The notes beneath the pieces were generated by a model. It saw nothing but the letters and a program-made list of their open reading frames with translations. It was not told the origin of the DNA and did not search any database. DNA of 11,122 nt from M3007 sp038203695 (GTDB lineage Bacteria; Bacteroidota; Bacteroidia; Chitinophagales; Saprospiraceae). Each line of letters opens with the position of its first letter. Positions within the stretch are counted from its first letter, which is position 1. Below are positions 6,818 to 11,122 of this stretch, piece by piece. The position numbers were made by a program, and so were the translations under genes. Location: positions 1-11,122 of the forward strand of contig JBBRDQ010000173.1 in NCBI GenBank assembly GCA_038203695.1, written 5' to 3'.

Positions 6818-8377
6818 ATGCTCGTTAAAACGTATGCCGGCTCGGTCCACGGCGTGGACGCTCAGACTATTACGATTGAAATAAATACCGGTGGCGCGGT
6901 GGGAAATACCGACAAACCGGGCATTTTCATCGTAGGACTGCCCGACAGTGCCGTGCGCGAAAGCCTTCCCCGCATCGAAGCAGCCGTAAAAAATTCCGGT
7001 ATCCGGTTGCCGCGCCTCAAAACCATCATCAACCTCGCGCCCGCTGATATTCGCAAAGAAGGCTCGGCTTTCGATCTGCCCATTGCCATTGGTATGCTGG
7101 CTGGTGCCTGTATTATTCCACCCGATGGCTTAGATGAATATTTTATCATGGGCGAGCTGTCACTCGATGGTTCGCTGCGGCCGATCAAGGGCGCATTGCC
7201 GATTTCGATTCAGGCGCGTAAGGAGAAATTCAAGGGATTTATTTTGCCGAAAGCCAACGCCCGGGAGGCCGCCATTGTCAATGACGTGGCCGTGTACGGC
7301 GTAGAAACCCTGCGCGAAGCGATCGACGTGCTAGCGGGAGATTCCGATCTTCAGCCTATGGTAGTCAATACCCGCGAAGAATTTTCTAATAGCCAGAATA
7401 ACTACGACGTCGATTTTTCCGATGTAAAAGGCCAGGAAAATATCAAACGCGCGCTGGAACTGGCCGCTGCCGGCGGACATAATGTGATTCTGATCGGGCC
7501 GCCCGGTGCCGGCAAAACCATGCTCGCCCGGCGTTTGCCCACTATTTTGCCGCCGCTTACGCTGCATGAAGCGCTGGATACGACCAAAATTCACTCTATT
7601 TCCGGCATGTTGCCCGACAATGCGTCTTTGGTAACCACACGCCCCTTTCGGGCGCCGCACCATACGATCAGCGATGTGGCACTGGTGGGCGGTGGTTCCG
7701 ATCCCATGCCCGGCGAAATCAGCCTCGCCCACAACGGCGTGCTTTTTCTGGACGAATTGCCGGAGTTCAAACGCACTGTACTGGAAGTAATGCGTCAGCC
7801 CATGGAGGAGCGCCGCGTGACGATCAGCCGGGCAAAATCCACAGTCGATTACCCGGCCAGTTTTATGCTGGTCGCTTCGATGAATCCCTGCCCGTGCGGT
7901 TATTACAACCATCCGGAAAAAGAATGTGTCTGCGGCCCGGGCGTCGTAAAACGCTATGTGGCCAAAATATCCGGTCCGCTGCTCGACCGCATTGACCTGC
8001 ACGTGGAAGTTACACCGGTCAGTTACGACGAACTCACGACGACCGAACGACCCCAACTCAACAGCACCGACATCCGCGAACGGGTATTGCGCGCCCGGCT
8101 GGTGCAGGAAGAACGTTTCAAAGATTTAAAAGAAGTCTATTCGAATGCGCAAATGCCCAGCCGCATGGTCCACGAGGTCTGCCAGCTCACGCCGGCCGGA
8201 CTCACCCTGCTCAAAACCGCTATGGAACGCCTGCAATTGTCGGCCCGCGCCTACGACCGTATTTTGAAAGTGGCCCGCACCGCAGCGGACCTGTCTGGCA
8301 GCCCGGATATCCGCATTGAAGATCTGGCGGAGGCGATCCATTATCGGAGTCTGGATCGGGAAGGCTGGGCGGGGTAG
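6818..8377 (+). CDS. comM: ComM/YifB-family Mg-chelatase-like AAA+ ATPase
   Basis: This 519-residue protein is complete and typical of the YifB/ComM family. Residues 1-175 form the N-terminal Lon-protease-like (ChlI) domain, with GLPDSAVRES and NLAPADIRKEG. The AAA+ core contains Walker A GPPGAGKT (227-234), Walker B VLFLDE (308-313), a sensor region MNPCPCG (355-361) and GPLLDRIDL (386-394) carrying the arginine-finger/sensor residues. Four cysteines, CPC (358-360) and CVC (370-372), could bind a metal. The C-terminal Mg_chelatase_C region ends in RAYDRILKVARTAADL (477-492). In naturally competent Proteobacteria, ComM is a hexameric helicase that drives branch migration during transformation. 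The role in Bacteroidota is less established, though the family is widespread. The ATG at 6818 is the first in-frame start after the stem-loop. The stop codon lies inside a G-rich run, and the gene borders the repeat-rich region to its right. Confidence 0.96.
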   Translation: MLVKTYAGSVHGVDAQTITIEINTGGAVGNTDKPGIFIVGLPDSAVRESLPRIEAAVKNSGIRLPRLKTIINLAPADIRKEGSAFDLPIAIGMLAGACIIPPDGLDEYFIMGELSLDGSLRPIKGALPISIQARKEKFKGFILPKANAREAAIVNDVAVYGVETLREAIDVLAGDSDLQPMVVNTREEFSNSQNNYDVDFSDVKGQENIKRALELAAAGGHNVILIGPPGAGKTMLARRLPTILPPLTLHEALDTTKIHSISGMLPDNASLVTTRPFRAPHHTISDVALVGGGSDPMPGEISLAHNGVLFLDELPEFKRTVLEVMRQPMEERRVTISRAKSTVDYPASFMLVASMNPCPCGYYNHPEKECVCGPGVVKRYVAKISGPLLDRIDLHVEVTPVSYDELTTTERPQLNSTDIRERVLRARLVQEERFKDLKEVYSNAQMPSRMVHEVCQLTPAGLTLLKTAMERLQLSARAYDRILKVARTAADLSGSPDIRIEDLAEAIHYRSLDREGWAG

Positions 8378-8387
8378 GGGAAAGGGG
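8367..8387 (+). other. G-run motif with quadruplex potential over the comM stop
   Basis: Four G runs (GGG, GGGG, GGGG, GGGG) are separated by 1, 2 and 3 bases, which fits the intramolecular G-quadruplex pattern G3+N1-7. The comM stop codon (8375-8377) falls in the middle. The runs are on the coding strand, so the structure could form in mRNA. Whether it does is not known. Confidence 0.45.
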
Positions 8388-8422
8388 TTGATTTTTGAAT
8401 GCCGATGGAGGAATGTTGATTT

Positions 8423-8500
8423 TGGTATAATATGGATTGATTGCAGGGTAACTTATCATTGTGCTATACGTGGGCAGCAGGTCGGAGACACTGCTGCGGC
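8423..8500 (+). repeat. Repeat R1, copy 1 (direct repeat with 11057-11122)
   Basis: Bases 8423-8488 match 11057-11122 without gaps and with only two differences (8448-8449 GT against AC). The second copy is cut by the window edge, so the true length is unknown. The unit starts TGGTATAATATGGATTG and ends in a hairpin: GCAGCAG (8474-8480) and CTGCTGC (8491-8497) around GTCGGAGACA. The right part, 8467-8500, is also a perfect 34-base inverted match to 10981-11014. No reading frame is conserved across it, so it is probably a dispersed non-coding element. Confidence 0.9.
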
Positions 8501-8547
8501 GCTGGGCTGGGCTTGGAGTGAGAGGAAGATCTGGTGCGGCTTAATTT

Positions 8548-8562
8548 AGCCCCAAAGGGGCG
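8548..8562. repeat. Short REP-like palindrome, copy 1
   Basis: AGCCCCAAAGGGGCG contains the perfect palindrome GCCCC-AAA-GGGGC. The same core recurs at 8612 and inverted at 8650, with a variant GCCCC-GTT-GGGGC at 8721. Small extragenic palindromes like this resemble REP elements mobilised by RAYT (IS200-like tyrosine) transposases; no such transposase gene is in the window. Confidence 0.75.
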
Positions 8563-8571
8563 TTTCTCTTA

Positions 8572-8592
8572 GCGTAGGACAACGTCCTGCGC
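8572..8592. repeat. Hairpin between REP-like palindromes, left half
   Basis: GCGTAGGAC (8572-8580) pairs with GTCCTGCGC (8584-8592) across an AAC loop, with one G-U or mismatch position. It sits between two copies of the GCCCC-AAA-GGGGC palindrome and mirrors the hairpin at 8689-8710 on the other side of the cluster. Confidence 0.65.
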
Positions 8593-8611
8593 AACAGGTC
8601 ACCGTAATAAT

Positions 8612-8668
8612 AGCCCCAAAGGGGCGAAATTATTATTTTTTGCCATTGGATTTCGCCCCTTTGGGGCT
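8612..8668. repeat. Paired inverted REP-like palindromes (BIME-like)
   Basis: AGCCCCAAAGGGGCGAAAT (8612-8630) is repeated as a perfect 19-base reverse complement at 8650-8668, with a 19-base AT-rich spacer. Each arm is itself palindromic, so the sequence can form either one long stem or two short hairpins. Two REP units facing each other is the classic layout of bacterial interspersed mosaic elements. It is the centre of the symmetric cluster 8548-8733. Confidence 0.85.
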
Positions 8669-8688
8669 TGGTATGCTCGTGATTTACA

Positions 8689-8710
8689 GGATTGGGCGGC
8701 GGCCCAATCC
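8689..8710. repeat. Hairpin between REP-like palindromes, right half
   Basis: GGATTGGGC (8689-8697) pairs perfectly with GCCCAATCC (8702-8710) around a GGCG loop. It occupies the mirror position of the hairpin at 8572-8592 but has a different sequence, so the cluster is symmetric in layout rather than an exact inverted duplication. Confidence 0.7.
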
Positions 8711-8720
8711 TAATAAAAAC

Positions 8721-8733
8721 GCCCCGTTGGGGC
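8721..8733. repeat. Short REP-like palindrome, diverged copy
   Basis: GCCCC-GTT-GGGGC is a perfect 5-bp palindrome with a loop different from the AAA of the other copies. The following CTGAAAAAAT resembles the flank of a REP unit read in the opposite direction. It forms the right end of the palindrome cluster. Confidence 0.7.
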
Positions 8734-8761
8734 TGAAAAAATGCTTAAGTTGAGAACATAG

Positions 8762-8850
8762 ACTTTCCGCCGGAGTAGATATTCCGCTGCGTTTTCTTAC
8801 AAACCCAAGTCCAGTGCCGCAGCATGTCGGAGACACTGCTTCGGCACTGG
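8762..8850 (+). repeat. Repeat R2, copy 1 (direct repeat with 10927-10989), with terminal hairpin
   Basis: Bases 8762-8824 align without gaps to 10927-10989, with four differences in 63. The last part is a strong hairpin: CCAGTGCCGCAGCA (8811-8824) against TGCTTCGGCACTGG (8837-8850), with one mismatch, and a centre TGTC-GGA-GACA that is itself nearly palindromic. In the second copy the flank is in the same orientation but the centre reads as the reverse complement. R2 lies exactly at the point where base composition switches from GC-rich to AT-rich. Confidence 0.88.
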
Positions 8851-9109
8851 CCGGGGAATTAGAGGAGTACCTAACTATGCGAAAAATTTTAGCCTAATAA
8901 ATTGATTATAAATAAGTTAGGCATCTTCTTATGTAGAAAATTAACTCCATTTGCATATTCTGGTTTCTATATATACACCAATTCAGAAAAACTTCTACCT
9001 TACATCTACTTCCTCAACAGGAATGAAGCACAATACTGAAGATTTTGAAAAATAGTTGCGAAAGTAGATTGCGTTTGTAACAACGTGAGAATCCACGCTT
9101 CCCCTTCAT
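8851..9109. other. AT-rich gene-free leader before the glycosyltransferase
   Basis: Together with 8378-8850 this makes a stretch of over 700 bases without a gene. This part contains no open frame longer than a few codons (for example a ten-codon frame from 9023) and no RNA gene I can recognise. Its composition matches the AT-rich gene to the right rather than the GC-rich genes to the left. One short inverted pair, ACCTAAC (8869-8875) and GTTAGGC (8916-8922), is present. Confidence 0.6.
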
Positions 9110-9118
9110 TAACTTTTG
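9110..9118 (+). promoter_or_regulatory. Possible -7 promoter element for the glycosyltransferase
   Basis: TAACTTTTG resembles the Bacteroidota -7 box TAnnTTTG with one extra T. It lies 33 bases before the ATG at 9152. No -33 TTTG at proper spacing is seen; the nearest, 9074-9077, is about 32 bases away. If functional, it overlaps the in-frame TTG at 9116 and argues against that codon as the start. Confidence 0.3.
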
Positions 9119-9151
9119 AAATACGTTTTTAGCATTCTAAACCTTGAAAAC

Positions 9152-10906
9152 ATGTCTTTTCCAAAAATGTCTATTAGTATGGCAATGAAGTCTGCTTCTA
9201 ATTATGCAGTTTGGTTTACTGTAGCCGTTTTACTATTTATACGGTTGACATATTTACGTTGGGAGACTCCTACGGTGACAACTACATTAACTTGGGATGC
9301 TCTAGGCTATTATATGTATCTACCTGGGCAATTTATTTACCACGATCTTGGCACATTAAAATGGTTTCCTCATATTTTGGATGTTTACCATCCTACTGGT
9401 AATGTCTATCAAATATGCGCTTTGCCGAATGGTAATTATGCTATGAAATACCTGATGGGACTATCTATTCTTTACCTACCGTTTTTCTTTGCAGGTCATT
9501 GGATAGCTGGTTGGTTAGGATATCCCCAAGATGGATTTTCAGCACCCTATCAATTGGCCATTTGTTTTGCCGCATTATTTTATGCTGCTGCTGGTTTATT
9601 AATATTACGTCAGGTACTTCGACGTTACTTTGCTGAGAAGATTGTAGCGCTTACTATATTGTTAGTAGGTTTGGCTACGAATTACGTTCAATACATTTCA
9701 GTGGACAGCGGACAAACGCACGGATTCCTTTTTACATTATATGCCATTCTTCTATATGCGACATTATGCTGGCATAATCGGCCATCAATAGGATGGGCAT
9801 TAGTTATAGGTGCGTTAATTGGCTTGAGCATTATTACTCGCCCAACTGAAGGCGTTATGATTCTTATACCATTATTGTGGTTAAATGCTCAACAAGAAAA
9901 AAAATTACTTTGGCAAAAGTATCGGCATCATTTATTATGGGCTATGTTGGCTGGCTTCTTAGCTATTTTGCCACAATTAATCTACTGGAAATATGTAACT
10001 GGTAATTGGATTTTTGATGTCGGTGCTAAATTTACTTTTTTTCGACCCCATTGGCAGGTATTATTTGGTTGGGAAAAAGGCTGGTTTATTTATACTCCCG
10101 TTACTATCCTAATGATATTGGGTTTATTTTTTATGAAATCATATCCATTCAAGCGCTCGGTTTTAGTCTATTGCATAATGAATATCTGGATTATTATTGC
10201 TTGGTCCGACTGGCGGTATGGAGGTTCATATTCAGCACGTGCTTTAGTACAAAGTTATCCCGTCTTGGCGTTGCCATTGGGAATTATATTGCAAAAATAC
10301 TGGAAAGGGTTTTGGAAATATTTAATCGGAGTAGGGTCTGCGTATTTAATTGTAGTAAACTTATTTCAAATTTGGCAATATAACCGAACTATCTTGCACT
10401 ACAATGATATGAATCGACAATATTACCAGGCTATCTACCTAAACACGCATCCAACACCTTTGGATATGTCATTATTAGATACTAAAGAGAGGTTAATTAG
10501 CGAAGATGGCTTTAAGGTAAGTAATATTCCTCTCTTGGATTCTACCTATCAGATAAATCTTTCTAAACGCGCTGAAGAAATTATTTGGGAAACAGATTTG
10601 AACAGAATCATTGATTTTCAAAACGGTAAGGAACAATGGCTACACGTGACCGCTCAGGTAAGTTCGCCTTGGGGTGCCTTCGATAGTTATTTGACTACTC
10701 GCTTGATTGACGATTCCCGGCAAAAAAAGACGACATGCCGTTTGCAAAATGGTATTTGCAAGGATGGACAATGGAATACCATCGAATATTATTTTAAAAT
10801 TCCAACAGACTTCACTTCCGGTAAACTCACCGTAGTGGCCAATACTAAAATACAAGCTGACGTGCTTATACAACATGTTTCTTTAAAATGGCTGGTAAAA
10901 GAATAG
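9152..10906 (+). CDS. Polytopic membrane glycosyltransferase-like protein (GT-C-like), AT-rich
   Basis: From the ATG at 9152 the protein has 584 residues. About ten to eleven hydrophobic segments are visible, near 19-36, 100-120, 132-153, 163-180, 190-206, 213-228, 233-244, 261-279, 313-329, 336-351, 370-380 and 390-407, followed by a soluble C-terminal domain (about 410-584) rich in beta-strand-like sequence. An acidic residue in the first outer loop (Asp49, TWDALGYYMYLPG) and motifs SVDSGQTHGFLF (183-194), RPTEGVMIL (230-238) and WSDWRYGGSYSARAL (351-365) fit GT-C enzymes, which move sugars from polyprenyl-phosphate donors on the outer face of the inner membrane. Donor and acceptor are unknown, and 'hypothetical membrane protein' is the cautious name. 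The frame extends to a TTG at 9116, but that would overlap a likely promoter element, and further ATGs lie at 9167, 9179 and 9185. Its GC content is far below the other genes, and repeats R1 and R2 flank it on both sides, which suggests transfer. Confidence 0.8.
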   Translation: MSFPKMSISMAMKSASNYAVWFTVAVLLFIRLTYLRWETPTVTTTLTWDALGYYMYLPGQFIYHDLGTLKWFPHILDVYHPTGNVYQICALPNGNYAMKYLMGLSILYLPFFFAGHWIAGWLGYPQDGFSAPYQLAICFAALFYAAAGLLILRQVLRRYFAEKIVALTILLVGLATNYVQYISVDSGQTHGFLFTLYAILLYATLCWHNRPSIGWALVIGALIGLSIITRPTEGVMILIPLLWLNAQQEKKLLWQKYRHHLLWAMLAGFLAILPQLIYWKYVTGNWIFDVGAKFTFFRPHWQVLFGWEKGWFIYTPVTILMILGLFFMKSYPFKRSVLVYCIMNIWIIIAWSDWRYGGSYSARALVQSYPVLALPLGIILQKYWKGFWKYLIGVGSAYLIVVNLFQIWQYNRTILHYNDMNRQYYQAIYLNTHPTPLDMSLLDTKERLISEDGFKVSNIPLLDSTYQINLSKRAEEIIWETDLNRIIDFQNGKEQWLHVTAQVSSPWGAFDSYLTTRLIDDSRQKKTTCRLQNGICKDGQWNTIEYYFKIPTDFTSGKLTVVANTKIQADVLIQHVSLKWLVKE

Positions 10907-10926
10907 GCACACTCTAGTCACTCATT

Positions 10927-11014
10927 ACTTTCCGCCCCAGTAGGTCTTCCGCTGCGTTTTCTTACAAACCCAAGTCCAGTGCCGCAGCAGTGTCTCCGAC
11001 CTGCTGCCCACGTA
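10927..11014 (+). repeat. Repeat R2, copy 2, joined to an inverted end of R1
   Basis: Bases 10927-10989 repeat 8762-8824. From 10981 to 11014 the sequence is the perfect reverse complement of 8467-8500 in R1, so this copy is a hybrid with an R2 flank and an inverted R1 hairpin. The hairpin is GCAGCAG (10984-10990) with CTGCTGC (11001-11007) around TGTCTCCGAC. It begins 20 bases after the glycosyltransferase stop, where GC content rises again. Confidence 0.88.
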
Positions 11015-11055
11015 CGGCATGATGATCCATTAAACTGGCCTTTTCTGCGGCATTT

Positions 11056-11122
11056 CTGGTATAATATGGATTGATTGCAGGACAACTTATCATTGTGCTA
11101 TACGTGGGCAGCAGGTCGGAGA
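11056..11122 (+). repeat. Repeat R1, copy 2, truncated by the window edge
   Basis: This copy matches 8422-8488 at a constant offset of 2634 bases, with two differences inside the core and one at its first base. Its last 22 visible bases (11101-11122) are also the reverse complement of 10993-11014, so with R2 copy 2 it forms an inverted pair around an 86-base spacer. The element clearly continues to the right of the window. Confidence 0.88.

Noticed and set aside
8869..8922. An attC-like pair, ACCTAAC and GTTAGGC, fitting integron core-site consensus RYYYAAC/GTTRRRY.
   Set aside because: The inner sequence does not form the paired L boxes expected of an attC, no second site follows the glycosyltransferase gene, that gene is much larger than a usual cassette, and no integrase is visible. 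Two 7-mers can occur by chance in AT-rich DNA.
8378..9115. A CRISPR array or a transposon remnant in the repeat-rich region.
   Set aside because: Repeats are palindromic and irregularly spaced without equal-length unique spacers, and no transposase fragment is visible in any frame.

Overview
The window looks like chromosomal DNA from a member of the Bacteroidota. The evidence is a TAnnTTTG-type -7 promoter element ahead of the citrate synthase gene, weak or absent Shine-Dalgarno sequences, a citrate synthase of the eukaryote-like type, and a PKD-cyclophilin lipoprotein and TPR protein of a style common in that phylum. Most of the window is moderately GC-rich (about 62% in a sampled 60 bases, 3541-3600). 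One gene near the right end is much more AT-rich (about 35% GC in 9181-9240). I cannot place the genus; a Saprospiria- or Cytophagia-like organism is only a guess.

Layout. Bases 1-2652 hold two minus-strand genes: a GNAT acetyltransferase and, behind it, a large FtsX/YbbP-type ABC transporter permease that runs off the left edge. Diverging from them on the plus strand are citrate synthase (2812-4143), an exported TPR-repeat protein (4242-5741), a lipoprotein combining a PKD domain with a cyclophilin-type peptidyl-prolyl isomerase (5813-6697), and the ComM/YifB Mg-chelatase-like AAA+ ATPase (6818-8377). The three gaps among these four plus-strand genes are 71-120 bases, and two of them hold strong stem-loops (4194-4227 and 6728-6788). 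These look like independently expressed housekeeping and envelope genes rather than one pathway operon.

From 8378 to the right edge the character changes. A 730-base gene-free stretch carries a dense, nearly mirror-symmetric cluster of small palindromes (8548-8733) flanked by two longer repeats, called here R1 (8423-8500) and R2 (8762-8850). Next comes an AT-rich leader and a single AT-rich gene for a polytopic GT-C-like membrane glycosyltransferase (9152-10906). R2 reappears at 10927 and R1 at 11056, where the window ends inside the repeat. The AT-rich island is therefore bracketed by 63-66-bp direct repeats and also by a perfect 34-bp inverted repeat (8467-8500 against 10981-11014). Within the repeat hairpins the central few bases lie in opposite orientations in different copies.

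The repeat-bounded island is the most interesting part of the window. It could be horizontally acquired, exchangeable or invertible cargo, but no recombinase or transposase gene is visible, so any mechanism is inference.
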